A stretch of DNA of 64,000 nucleotides, taken from the NCBI GenBank assembly GCA_000277545.1, contig AKXM01000015.1, positions 62,008 through 126,007 of the forward strand, given 5' to 3'. A program made the position numbers and the translations under genes. The notes beneath the pieces are model-generated. The model was not told where the DNA came from. It was given only the letters and a program-made list of their open reading frames with translations, and made no database searches. This DNA is from Enterobacter sp. Ag1. GTDB lineage: Bacteria > Pseudomonadota > Gammaproteobacteria > Enterobacterales > Enterobacteriaceae. This document shows positions 29,311 to 37,984 of this stretch, in pieces (within the stretch, counting starts at the first letter, position 1; each line of letters opens with the position of its first letter).

Positions 29311-30972
29311 TTAATAGGCGGCCTGGTGCACACCTACCGCGCGTCCTGATGGATCGTTCATGGTTTTGAACGACTCATCCCATTCGATTGCTTTTGCGGA
29401 AGAACAGGCTACTGACGGGCCGCCAGGTACGCATTCTGCCGCGCTTTGCAGCGGGAATAGCTCTTCAAAGATTTCGCGGTACAAATAGGCTTCTTTCGAG
29501 CCCGGAGTGTTGTACGGGAAGCGGTAGGCGGCGGTCGCCAACTGCTGGTCGCTAATCTGTTCAGCGGCCACTTCTTTCAGCGTATCGATCCAGCTGTAGC
29601 CCACGCCGTCAGAGAACTGCTCTTTCTGGCGCCACGCCACGCTTGCCGGCAGGTAGGATTCGAAGCACTCGCGCAGGACATGCTTCTCCATTTTGCCGTT
29701 GCCGCACATTTTGTCCTGCGGGTTGATGCGCATTGCCACGTCGAGGAATTTTTTATCCAGGAACGGGACGCGGGCTTCAACGCCCCAGGCAGACATCGCC
29801 TTGTTCGCACGGGCACAGTCAAACATGTGCAGAGCCTGCAGTTTACGCACGGTTTCTTCATGCAGTTCTTTGGCATTTGGCGCTTTGTGGAAGTACAGGT
29901 AACCGCCGAATACCTCATCAGAGCCTTCCCCGGACAACACCATTTTGATGCCCATCGCTTTAATCTTACGCGACATCAGGTACATCGGTGTTGAAGCGCG
30001 GATCGTTGTCACATCGTAAGTTTCGATGTGATAGATAACATCGCGGATAGCATCCAGACCTTCCTGCACGGTGAAATGGATCTCGTGGTGAACCGTGCCC
30101 AGGTGGTTAGCGACTTCCTGCGCGGCTTTCAGGTCAGGAGAACCTTCGAGGCCGACGGCGAAGGAGTGCAACTGCGGCCACCACGCTTCGCTGCGCTCTT
30201 CATCTTCTACGCGACGTGCGGCAAATTTCTTGGTGATCGCGGAAATCACGGAAGAGTCCAGCCCGCCGGACAGCAGAACACCATAAGGCACGTCGGACAT
30301 CAGGTGGCTCTTGACGGAATCTTCCAGCGCCTGGCGCAGCGCGTTTTTGTCCGTGACGTTGTCTTTTACTTCTTCGTAGCTGAACCAGTCGCGCTGGTAG
30401 TAGCTGCGAATCTCGCCGTCTTTGCTCCACAGGTAGCTGCCCGCCGGGAACTCTTTGATGATGCGGCAAACAGGCACAAGGGCTTTCATTTCTGAAGCGA
30501 CGTACAGGTTGCCGTGTTCATCGTGGCCCATATACAGCGGGATAATACCAATGTGGTCACGGCCAATCAGGTAAGCGTCTTTCTCGCTGTCGTAAAGTGC
30601 GAAGGCGAACATCCCCTGCAGCTCATCAAGGAAGTCAGGGCCTTTTTCCTGATACAGCGCCAGGATGACTTCACAGTCTGAACCGGTCTGGAAGGTATAG
30701 CGGTCGCCGTATTCGGCGCGCAGAGCCTGGTGGTTGTAGATTTCGCCGTTAACCGCCAGGGCATGAGTTTTTTCGGTGTTGTACAGCGGCTGAGCACCCG
30801 CGTTGACGTCAACGATGGACAGACGTTCGTGCACAAGAATCGCTTTATCGCTGGCGTAAACACCTGACCAGTCCGGACCACGGTGGCGCATCAGGCGCGA
30901 TAATTCCAGCGCTTTTTTGCGCAATTCAACTGCATCAGTTTTGATATCCAGAACGCCAAAGATAGAACACAT
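29311..30972 (-). CDS. asnB: Asparagine synthetase B (glutamine-hydrolysing)
   Basis: Makes asparagine from aspartate, ATP and glutamine. The N-terminal class II amidotransferase domain starts MCSIFGVL (Cys2 nucleophile, 1-190), with HRGPDWSG and VNGEIYNH; the synthetase domain carries the PP-loop SGGLDSS near 233 and SGEGSDEVFGGY. 553 residues, one fewer than E. coli. Stands alone between the tRNA operon and nagD. Confidence 0.98.
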   Translation of the reverse strand: MCSIFGVLDIKTDAVELRKKALELSRLMRHRGPDWSGVYASDKAILVHERLSIVDVNAGAQPLYNTEKTHALAVNGEIYNHQALRAEYGDRYTFQTGSDCEVILALYQEKGPDFLDELQGMFAFALYDSEKDAYLIGRDHIGIIPLYMGHDEHGNLYVASEMKALVPVCRIIKEFPAGSYLWSKDGEIRSYYQRDWFSYEEVKDNVTDKNALRQALEDSVKSHLMSDVPYGVLLSGGLDSSVISAITKKFAARRVEDEERSEAWWPQLHSFAVGLEGSPDLKAAQEVANHLGTVHHEIHFTVQEGLDAIRDVIYHIETYDVTTIRASTPMYLMSRKIKAMGIKMVLSGEGSDEVFGGYLYFHKAPNAKELHEETVRKLQALHMFDCARANKAMSAWGVEARVPFLDKKFLDVAMRINPQDKMCGNGKMEKHVLRECFESYLPASVAWRQKEQFSDGVGYSWIDTLKEVAAEQISDQQLATAAYRFPYNTPGSKEAYLYREIFEELFPLQSAAECVPGGPSVACSSAKAIEWDESFKTMNDPSGRAVGVHQAAY

Positions 30973-31279
30973 ATAACTTCTCCGTACACTTGCCTGAGCG
31001 ATTTGAGTTGTGGTGCTGCGTTGCCGATTTTTGCTTTTACTGCGGCTTTGCTGCGTTGCTTAGTAATGAAAATGCTCAATCGCTGAAGGGAATGCAAGGC
31101 TTTTAGCTTTCAGCTAATAAATAGTGCAGTGAGGATTGCTGATTGATGAAAAATGACGATGTTTTGGGCGTTAAAATTAACGGATCGTCAATTTTTAACA
31201 ATTCGCACTGAGGTTTGCTTCTGCTACGCGGCGATTTTTTATCGATATAAAAATGCCGGCTCTGGGCCGGCATTCTGAA
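30973..31279. other. 307-bp spacer upstream of asnB
   Basis: Contains the asnB leader and promoter region (AT-rich from about 31090 to 31240) and the nagD terminator. No gene is supported; a 68-codon minus frame overlapping the asnB start has no family match. Confidence 0.55.
31247..31274 (-). terminator. Rho-independent terminator of the nagBACD operon
   Basis: Nine-bp stem AATGCCGGC/GCCGGCATT followed by TTTTTATAT on the minus strand, 5 nt after the nagD stop. Confidence 0.85.
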
Positions 31280-32035
31280 TTAGAAGATATCGATTTCAGC
31301 CACAGAGGGGTAAATCCAGCTCGGCCTGAAGGGCATATCGTCAACGTTGTTCAGGCTGGAGACGCCAGACAGCACAAGGATGGTTTCAAGACCGGCCTGG
31401 AAGCCCGCGAGAATATCCGTCCGCAGGTTATCGCCGACGATAACGGTTTGCTCGGAATGCGCCTGCATTTTGTTAAGCGCCGCGCGGATAATCCACGGGC
31501 TTGGTTTGCCGACATAAAACGGCTCGCGCCCGGAGATTTTCTCAATGCCAGCGCAAAGCGCGCCGCAGGCCGGACTAAATCCGTGGCCGTGGCTGTCAGG
31601 GTTGGTGGCAATAAAACGCGCCCCGTTTGCCACAAAGTAAGCGGCTTTATGCATCATCTCCCAGTTAAAAGAGCGGGTTTCACCGACGATGACAAAGTCG
31701 GGATTAATGTCGGTAATGGTAAATCCAGCTTTATAGAGCTCGTGAATCAGCGCCCCTTCACCGACGACGTAGGCTTTCTTACCTTCCTGACGACGGAGGA
31801 AATCAGCCGTGGCCATGGCCGAGGTGTAAAACACGCTCTCCGGCACGTCGATGCCCGCGGAGGCAAAGCGGTTGGCAAGATCCTGGCTGGTCTGGGAAGG
31901 GTAGTTGGTTAGCAGCACCAGCGGCATTTCTTTTTCAAGAATACGTGCCAGAAATTCATTAGCGCCCGGCACAGCGACGTTGTCGTGCATTAGCACGCCG
32001 TCGATATCACAAATTACGTTCTGGATGGTGGTCAT
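31280..32035 (-). CDS. nagD: UMP phosphatase NagD (UmpH)
   Basis: HAD-superfamily phosphatase acting on UMP and other nucleoside monophosphates; its link to GlcNAc catabolism is only genetic. 251 residues; HAD motif I in VICDIDGVLMHD (first Asp near 9), motif II in LLTNYPSQT and motif III/IV in GKPSPWIIR and VGDNLRTDILAG. Start at 32035 follows E. coli; an ATG two codons upstream is in frame. Confidence 0.96.
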   Translation of the reverse strand: MTTIQNVICDIDGVLMHDNVAVPGANEFLARILEKEMPLVLLTNYPSQTSQDLANRFASAGIDVPESVFYTSAMATADFLRRQEGKKAYVVGEGALIHELYKAGFTITDINPDFVIVGETRSFNWEMMHKAAYFVANGARFIATNPDSHGHGFSPACGALCAGIEKISGREPFYVGKPSPWIIRAALNKMQAHSEQTVIVGDNLRTDILAGFQAGLETILVLSGVSSLNNVDDMPFRPSWIYPSVAEIDIF

Positions 32036-32097
32036 TAACAACTCTGGCTCACGGAATGAAGTCGGTAACTATAGCGTAAAATGCTGCCTGGGCAGCA

Positions 32098-33318
32098 TTA
32101 ACTTTCCAGCAAATGCTGAAGCAAGACGCCGTTTAGCATTGAGCGCTTAACCAGCGCAAAGGCGCCAATTGCCGACCGGTCGTCCAGCTTTGAGCAGACG
32201 ATAGGCAAGTTTTTACGGAAGGCATTCAATACCTGGGTGTTGATGCAGCCTTCGATGGCAGGCAGCAGCACTTTTTCGGCTTCGATTATCTCGCCGGCAA
32301 GGACGACTTTTTGCGGGTTAAACAGGTTAATGGCGATGGAGATGGCTTTCCCCAGATGGCGGCCAACATGTTCCAGCACTTCACAGGCCAGCGCATCGCC
32401 TTTATTGGCCGCTTTGCAGATGGCCTGAATACTACAATCATCCAGCGTCAGGCGGCTGTTGTAGCCTTGCTCCAGCAAATGGCGGACGCGTTTTTCAATG
32501 GCGGCGTTCGCGGCAATGGTTTCCAGGCAGCCAAAATTACCGCAGTGGCAGCGCTCGCCCAGCGGATCGACCTGAATGTGGCCAATCTCACCCACGTTCC
32601 CATTACGGCCGATAAAAATCCGCCCGTTTGACAGAATTCCCGCCCCGGTGCCGCGATGGACTCGCACCAAAATAGAGTCTTCGCAGTCGTGGGTTGCACC
32701 GAAGTAGTGCTCGGCCAGCGCCAGGCTGCGAATATCATGGCCGACAAAACAGGTCACCTTGAAACGTTTTTCCAGGCTGTCGACCAGCGCCCAGTTGTTG
32801 ACGGCGATGTGCGGCATATAGCGGATCACGCCGCTTTCGGGGTCAACCAGCCCTGGCAGGATGACGGAAATAGCGATAAGTTCGCGGGTTTTACGCTGCC
32901 AGGTTTCGATGAAGTGGCTAATGGCGTTAAGCAGCGCATGCTCGAGCGTTTCCTGTGTGCGTTCCGGCAGCGGATAGTGCTCTTCGGCGATGGATTTCGC
33001 GCTCAGGTCGAACAGGGTGATAGTGGCGTCGTGGCGACCAAGACGCACGCCAATAGCGTGGAAGTTACGTGTTTCAGTCGTAATAGAGATAGCGCGGCGG
33101 CCGCCGGTGGAGGCCTGCTGATCGACTTCTTTTATCAGGCCGCGCTCAATAAGCTGGCGAGTAATTTTTGTGACGCTGGCGGGCGCAAGCTGGCTTTGTT
33201 CGGCAATCTGGATGCGCGAGATAGGACCGTGCTGATCAATCAGGCGGTAGACCGCCGCGCTATTCAGCTGTTTTACCAGGTCAACGTTACCAATTTGGGC
33301 TTGTCCGCCAGTCGTCAT
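32098..33318 (-). CDS. nagC: GlcNAc repressor NagC (ROK family)
   Basis: Dual regulator that represses nag, chiP and related genes until GlcNAc-6-P binds. 406 residues, E. coli length: N-terminal winged helix (about 15-75; ISRIQIAEQSQLAPASVTKI), then ROK domain with HRGTGAGI and the zinc motif CHCGNFGCLE. Four candidate operators are present in this window. It lies 5 bp after nagA, ahead of nagD. Confidence 0.98.
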   Translation of the reverse strand: MTTGGQAQIGNVDLVKQLNSAAVYRLIDQHGPISRIQIAEQSQLAPASVTKITRQLIERGLIKEVDQQASTGGRRAISITTETRNFHAIGVRLGRHDATITLFDLSAKSIAEEHYPLPERTQETLEHALLNAISHFIETWQRKTRELIAISVILPGLVDPESGVIRYMPHIAVNNWALVDSLEKRFKVTCFVGHDIRSLALAEHYFGATHDCEDSILVRVHRGTGAGILSNGRIFIGRNGNVGEIGHIQVDPLGERCHCGNFGCLETIAANAAIEKRVRHLLEQGYNSRLTLDDCSIQAICKAANKGDALACEVLEHVGRHLGKAISIAINLFNPQKVVLAGEIIEAEKVLLPAIEGCINTQVLNAFRKNLPIVCSKLDDRSAIGAFALVKRSMLNGVLLQHLLES

Positions 33319-33323
33319 GCTAT

Positions 33324-34472
33324 TTACTCAGTTACGACCTCGTTACCATTAACGATGGTCTTGATAATTTTATAGTCGCGGTTAAACACGGTGAGGTTGG
33401 CCACTTTACCGGCTTCGATTGCGCCCAGGTGTTTATCCACGCCCATGGCGCGAGCTGGGTAGAGGGTTGCCATTCGCAGAACTTCATCCAGTGCGATGGC
33501 CGCGTGCTCCACCAAATTGCGAACGCCTTGAATCATGGTCAATGCAGACCCACTCAGCGTACCGTTCTCATCTACACACAGACCGTCACGGTAGTATATT
33601 GTTTTGCCAGCAAAAATGAACTGATCGATGTTGGCACCTGCCGGCGCGGTTGCGTCGGTAACCAGGCACAGTTTATCGCCCTTCACGCGTTTTGCGGTGC
33701 GGATGTTCGCATAATCCACATGTAAACCGTCAGCAATGATGCCACAGTAAACGTCGGCTTCATCAAAAATTGCGCCCGCAAGGCCAGGTTCACGGCCGGT
33801 AATATAAGGCATCGCGTTGAAAAGGTGGGTTGCGAAGGTGATCCCTGCGCGGAAGCCAATTTTGGCTTCTTTAATCGTTGCATTGGAATGACCCGCAGAA
33901 ACGATGATGCCTGCAGCAACCAGTTTCTGAATGACTTCTGGCTCAACCATTTCAGGTGCGAGGGTGATTTTGGTGATCACATCGGCATTCTGGCAGAGGA
34001 AATCAACCAGCTTCGCATCCGGCTTGCGGACGAAGCCTGGGTTGTGCGTCCCTTTTTTCACGATGTTGAGCCACGGCCCTTCAAGGTGCAAGCCCAGCGC
34101 CTGATGGCTGTATTTCGCCAGATAGTCGCGCATGACTTTCACGCCCTGCATCATCAGCTCGTCGCTGGTGGTGATAAGCGTTGGCAGGTAGCTGGTGCAG
34201 CCTGAGCGTTCGTTTGCTTTCTGCATGATTTCCAGCGTTTCAACGGAAACGGCTTCTGCGGTGTCGTTAAACTGCACGCCGCCGCAGCCGTTCAGCTGTA
34301 CATCAATAAAACCGGGGGCAATGACGGCACCGCCCACATCGCGCGTTTCGATACCTGCTGGCAGTGCATCAACAGGGCAAACGCGCTCAATCAGGCCATC
34401 GGCAATAACTACCGCCTGGTCATCCAAAATTTCGTGGCCGGTATAAATCCGACCGTGGATTAATGCATACAT
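33324..34472 (-). CDS. nagA: N-acetylglucosamine-6-phosphate deacetylase NagA
   Basis: Deacetylates GlcNAc-6-P to GlcN-6-P, lowering the NagC inducer. 382 residues of the amidohydrolase fold; metal-binding Glu in [11 protein letters not shown] near 131 and His in [12 protein letters not shown], plus catalytic Asp in [10 protein letters not shown] near 273. Separated from nagB by 175 bp that hold the two-hairpin repeat copy B, much longer than the spacer I recall in E. coli. Confidence 0.98.
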   Translation of the reverse strand: MYALIHGRIYTGHEILDDQAVVIADGLIERVCPVDALPAGIETRDVGGAVIAPGFIDVQLNGCGGVQFNDTAEAVSVETLEIMQKANERSGCTSYLPTLITTSDELMMQGVKVMRDYLAKYSHQALGLHLEGPWLNIVKKGTHNPGFVRKPDAKLVDFLCQNADVITKITLAPEMVEPEVIQKLVAAGIIVSAGHSNATIKEAKIGFRAGITFATHLFNAMPYITGREPGLAGAIFDEADVYCGIIADGLHVDYANIRTAKRVKGDKLCLVTDATAPAGANIDQFIFAGKTIYYRDGLCVDENGTLSGSALTMIQGVRNLVEHAAIALDEVLRMATLYPARAMGVDKHLGAIEAGKVANLTVFNRDYKIIKTIVNGNEVVTE

Positions 34473-34520
34473 ATCCTACCCCCGGTAATAACGTCGTGCT
34501 TTAAGACTGTAAGATCGCTA

Positions 34521-34590
34521 ATAAAGAGGAAAAGCCGAAACACCTTCCTCTTTATGACTGACTTTAGAAAACCAATGCATTGATTTTCCA
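34521..34590 (-). repeat. Two-hairpin intergenic repeat, copy B, in nagB-nagA spacer
   Basis: On the minus strand: GGAAAATCAATGCATTGG then TTTTC, a 13-nt spacer, and AAAGAGGAAG ... CTTTTCCTCTTT with flanking A/T. Both inverted repeats and the spacer length match copy A at 17521-17591. It is transcribed inside the nagBACD messenger and could form two adjacent hairpins, affecting mRNA stability or the nagB:nagACD ratio. Confidence 0.75.
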
Positions 34591-34647
34591 GAGCTACTGA
34601 CGCCCTCAGCGGTTGCCGTTTGAGACGCATCAGTGGCCGACCAGGCC

Positions 34648-35448
34648 TTAAAGGCCTTTAATGTTTTCTGCTTCCAGCTCGTTGAAATATTTCAACGTTT
34701 TCACCTTCAGCTCCATGGTGGACGGCTCGTCACACACGATCACCGCCTTCGGATGCAGCTGCAGGCAGGTGATAGTCCACATATGGTTAACGTTGCCTTC
34801 CACGGCCGCCTGCAGCGCCAGCGCTTTGACGCCACCCAGCACCAGGATCATCACTTCTTCTGCATCCAGCAGGGTGCCTACGCCAACGGTCAGCGCGTAT
34901 TTAGGTACCTGAGTCACGTCGCCGCCGAAGAAGCGGGAGTTTGCCACGCGTGTGTCATGGGTCAGGGTTTTAATACGGGTGCGGGAAGCCAGAGAAGACG
35001 CTGGTTCGTTGAACGCGATATGACCGTCGTTACCCACGCCGCCCATGAACAGGTGAATTTTACCGTAGGAGCGAATTTTCTCTTCGTAGCGGCGGCACTC
35101 TGCATCAACGTCTTCCGCATTGCCGTTCAGCAGGTTGATATTTTCTGCAGGGATATCAACGTGATCAAAGAAGTTGCGGTGCATGAAAGTATAATAACTT
35201 TCCGGGTGTTCTTTCGGCAGGCCGACGTATTCATCCATGTTGAAGGTAACGACGTTCTTAAAGCTAACCTGGCCTGCTTTATGCATCTCAACCAGAGCTT
35301 TGTAAGCCTCCAGCGGCGTGCCGCCGGTTGGCAGACCCAGAACAAAAGGACGGTCCGCGGTCGGTTTGAATGCATTGATGCGATTTACAATATGGCGAGC
35401 TGCCCATTTGCCGACTTGTGCCGGGGTAGCCAGGGGAATCAGTCTCAT
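34648..35448 (-). CDS. nagB: Glucosamine-6-phosphate deaminase NagB
   Basis: Converts GlcN-6-P to fructose-6-P and ammonia. 266 residues, E. coli length; catalytic Asp72 in NMDEYVGLP and His143/Glu148 in [11 protein letters not shown] are present, together with LPTGGTP substrate-binding loop. Two adjacent ATG codons exist; the second (35448) has better spacing from GAGGTG and matches E. coli. First gene of nagBACD, divergent from nagE. Confidence 0.98.
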   Translation of the reverse strand: MRLIPLATPAQVGKWAARHIVNRINAFKPTADRPFVLGLPTGGTPLEAYKALVEMHKAGQVSFKNVVTFNMDEYVGLPKEHPESYYTFMHRNFFDHVDIPAENINLLNGNAEDVDAECRRYEEKIRSYGKIHLFMGGVGNDGHIAFNEPASSLASRTRIKTLTHDTRVANSRFFGGDVTQVPKYALTVGVGTLLDAEEVMILVLGGVKALALQAAVEGNVNHMWTITCLQLHPKAVIVCDEPSTMELKVKTLKYFNELEAENIKGL

Positions 35449-35552
35449 CATTCACCTCGTAGTTTAAGAGTAAAAATAGGGTTAGCTGAATCGATCTCGA
35501 TAAGCATAAGGGTAAACCACTTTTATACTGAACCGACAGGGATCAATCCGCC

Positions 35553-35578
35553 TTGATTTTTTGAATCATAAAATAAGT
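35553..35578 (-). promoter_or_regulatory. NagC operator proximal to nagB
   Basis: Minus strand TTATTTTATGATTCAAAAAA, very like the E. coli nagB NagC site as I remember it. Centre about 94 bp from the nagE operator, about nine helical turns. Confidence 0.65.
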
Positions 35579-35621
35579 TTTCGGAGATAGCCAGTGAAGG
35601 GGGAGGGTTGAAGCGATATTT

Positions 35622-35637
35622 GGTGATAAATATCACA
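35622..35637 (+). promoter_or_regulatory. CRP site between nagB and nagE
   Basis: GGTGATAAATATCACA matches the CRP consensus TGTGA-N6-TCACA with one mismatch and lies between the two NagC boxes, as in E. coli. Confidence 0.75.
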
Positions 35638-35649
35638 AAAAAGGTGCGT

Positions 35650-35670
35650 TTAATTTGCGGTACGAATTAA
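35650..35670 (+). promoter_or_regulatory. NagC operator proximal to nagE
   Basis: Near-palindrome containing AATTTGCGGTACGAATT, one base from the E. coli high-affinity nagE operator core AATTTGCGATACGAATT. Confidence 0.8.
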
Positions 35671-35782
35671 TTTTTTTCACACTTCACCGTGTGATGTGAA
35701 TCGTCGCCGTGTATTCAATGTAAGTAAGACAATAAAAACACTGCTTGAGCGAGCCTTAACGGGGTCTCATAGGGGGAATAAA

Positions 35783-37807
35783 GTGAGTATTCTAGGTTAT
35801 CTACAGCGCGTGGGCCGGGCACTTATGGTGCCGGTGGCTACACTGCCAGCAGCAGCAATATTAATGGGGGTTGGTTACTGGATTGACCCAGTTAGTTGGG
35901 GTGGAGACAACGCGTTAGCCGCGCTCTTCATTAAATCCGGTTCCGCCATTATCGATCACATGTCCGTGTTGTTCGCCATCGGCGTCGCTTACGGTATGTC
36001 CAAAGACAAAGACGGTGCCGCGGCACTGACCGGCTTTGTTGGCTTCCTGGTTCTGACCACCCTCTGCTCACCGGCAGCGGTTGCTATGATCCAGAAAATT
36101 CCGGTGGATCAGGTTCCGGCGGCATTTGGTAAAATTGAAAACCAGTTCGTAGGTATTCTGGTCGGTATTATCTCTGCGGAATTGTACAATCGCTTCAGCG
36201 GCGTTGAGCTGCCGAAAGCGCTTTCGTTCTTCAGCGGTCGCCGTTTGGTTCCTATCCTCACCTCATTCCTGATGATTGTTGTTGCCTTCATCATGATGTA
36301 CGTCTGGCCGATGATCTTCGACGGTCTGGTGAACTTCGGGGAGCACATTCAGAAGCTGGGTTCTGCGGGCGCAGGTATCTACGCCTTCTTCAACCGTCTG
36401 CTGATCCCGGTTGGCCTGCACCACGCTCTGAACTCCGTGTTCTGGTTTGACGTGGCAGGGATTAACGACATCCCTAACTTCCTGGGTGGCGCTCAGTCCA
36501 TCGAAGCAGGTAAAGCGGTTGTCGGTATCACCGGTCGCTACCAGGCGGGCTTCTTCCCAATCATGATGTTCGGTCTGCCGGGTGCAGCGCTGGCCATCTA
36601 CCACTGTGCACGTCCTGAAAACAAAGCAAAAGTTGCCGGTATCATGATGGCCGCTGCTTTCGCTGCGTTCTTCACCGGTATCACCGAACCGCTGGAGTTC
36701 TCCTTCATGTTCGTTGCACCGGTACTGTACGTGATTCACGCAGTGCTGACCGGTATCTCCGTATTTATCGCAGCAAGCATGCACTGGATTGCGGGCTTTG
36801 GCTTCTCCGCGGGCCTGGTGGATATGGTGCTTTCTTCCCGTAACCCGCTGGCAACCCACTGGTGGATGCTGATCCCTCAGGGTCTGGTGTTCTTCGTTCT
36901 TTACTACGTGGTGTTCCGTTTCACTATCACCAAATTCAACCTGCTGACGCCAGGCCGTGAACTGGCTGTAGCCGGTGACGAAGCTGATGGTCAGGACGTG
37001 AACGTGAGCGGTGACGCAAACCAGGACGTTTCTGGTCTGGCTCGTCAGTACATCTCTGCGGTAGGTGGCTCTGCAAACCTGACCGGTATTGATGCCTGTA
37101 TCACTCGTCTGCGCCTGAGCGTGAAAGACTCTTCCGTTGTTAACGAAGCGCTGGCTAAGCGTCTCGGTGCGACAGGCGTTATTCGCCTGAACAAAACCAG
37201 CGTGCAAATCATCGTTGGCTTTGCTGCAGAAAAAATTGCTAACGCAATGAAAACAGCTGGCACTGTAGAAGCAGCGGCGCCTGTTGCTGCTGCGGCACCG
37301 GCTCCTGCGGCTAAACCACAGGCTGTTCCAAACGCGACCAGCACAACTATTGCCGCTTTGGTTTCTCCAGTCACTGGCGACGTGGTTGAGCTGGATCAGG
37401 TGCCTGACGAAGCTTTCGCCAGCAAAGCAGTCGGTGATGGCGTAGCCGTTAAGCCAACGGACAAAACCGTGGTTTCTCCTGCCGCCGGGACCATCGTGAA
37501 AATCTTCAACACCAACCACGCGTTCTGCCTTGAAACAGAAAAAGGTGCAGAGATTGTGGTTCACATGGGCATCGATACCGTTGCTCTGGGTGGCAAAGGC
37601 TTCACGCGTCTGGTGGAAGAAGGGGCCGAAGTGGTTGCCGGCCAGCCGATTCTGGAAATGGATCTCGATTTCCTGAACGCTAACGCACGCTCCATGATTA
37701 GCCCGGTAGTTTGCAGCAACATCGACGACTTCAGCGGTCTGGTTATCCAGGCTAAAGGTCAGGTGGTTGCAGGCCAAACGCCACTGTATGAGATTAAAGG
37801 CAAATAA
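35783..37807 (+). CDS. nagE: N-acetylglucosamine-specific PTS permease NagE (EIICBA)
   Basis: Imports and phosphorylates GlcNAc. Domain order: IIC membrane domain (about 1-385), IIB with phospho-Cys in GIDACITRLRL near 440, and IIA with phospho-His in EIVVHMGIDT near 590. GTG start at 35783 has AGGGGGA upstream and aligns with the family (E. coli also GTG); 674 residues. The IIA domain is nearly identical to E. coli NagE, whereas the IIC domain differs strongly and looks like the version in other enterics. Confidence 0.97.
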   Translation: MSILGYLQRVGRALMVPVATLPAAAILMGVGYWIDPVSWGGDNALAALFIKSGSAIIDHMSVLFAIGVAYGMSKDKDGAAALTGFVGFLVLTTLCSPAAVAMIQKIPVDQVPAAFGKIENQFVGILVGIISAELYNRFSGVELPKALSFFSGRRLVPILTSFLMIVVAFIMMYVWPMIFDGLVNFGEHIQKLGSAGAGIYAFFNRLLIPVGLHHALNSVFWFDVAGINDIPNFLGGAQSIEAGKAVVGITGRYQAGFFPIMMFGLPGAALAIYHCARPENKAKVAGIMMAAAFAAFFTGITEPLEFSFMFVAPVLYVIHAVLTGISVFIAASMHWIAGFGFSAGLVDMVLSSRNPLATHWWMLIPQGLVFFVLYYVVFRFTITKFNLLTPGRELAVAGDEADGQDVNVSGDANQDVSGLARQYISAVGGSANLTGIDACITRLRLSVKDSSVVNEALAKRLGATGVIRLNKTSVQIIVGFAAEKIANAMKTAGTVEAAAPVAAAAPAPAAKPQAVPNATSTTIAALVSPVTGDVVELDQVPDEAFASKAVGDGVAVKPTDKTVVSPAAGTIVKIFNTNHAFCLETEKGAEIVVHMGIDTVALGGKGFTRLVEEGAEVVAGQPILEMDLDFLNANARSMISPVVCSNIDDFSGLVIQAKGQVVAGQTPLYEIKGK

Positions 37808-37834
37808 TCGCTCCTGAGTAAGCATTTGTGCCTT

Positions 37835-37868
37835 AAGCGGCTGACGTAAATCGTCAGCCGCTTTTTTA
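37835..37868 (+). terminator. Rho-independent terminator of nagE
   Basis: Twelve-bp stem AAGCGGCTGACG/CGTCAGCCGCTT followed by six T, about 28 nt past the nagE stop. Confidence 0.9.
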
Positions 37869-37984
37869 TTGCGTGCCGTTAGCCGACATGGATAACCCTA
37901 ATTTATGCAACTAAAGGTTGTTTCCCGAGGCCGCTTATTAGATCATACGCCGTTAACTAAGGTACACGCTTTGAGGAACCCGCG

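Larger units (their letters stand above)
35449..35782. other. nagB-nagE divergent control region
   Basis: 334 bp between the two start codons with two NagC boxes and a CRP site in the same arrangement as E. coli, where NagC bound at both boxes forms a DNA loop. The open frame upstream of the nagE GTG (from 35696) is leader, not coding. Confidence 0.75.

Noticed and set aside
36263-37825. 520-codon minus-strand frame opposite nagE
   Set aside because: Shadow of nagE: amino-acid composition rich in His, Cys and Arg, no motif, and nagE is unmistakable.
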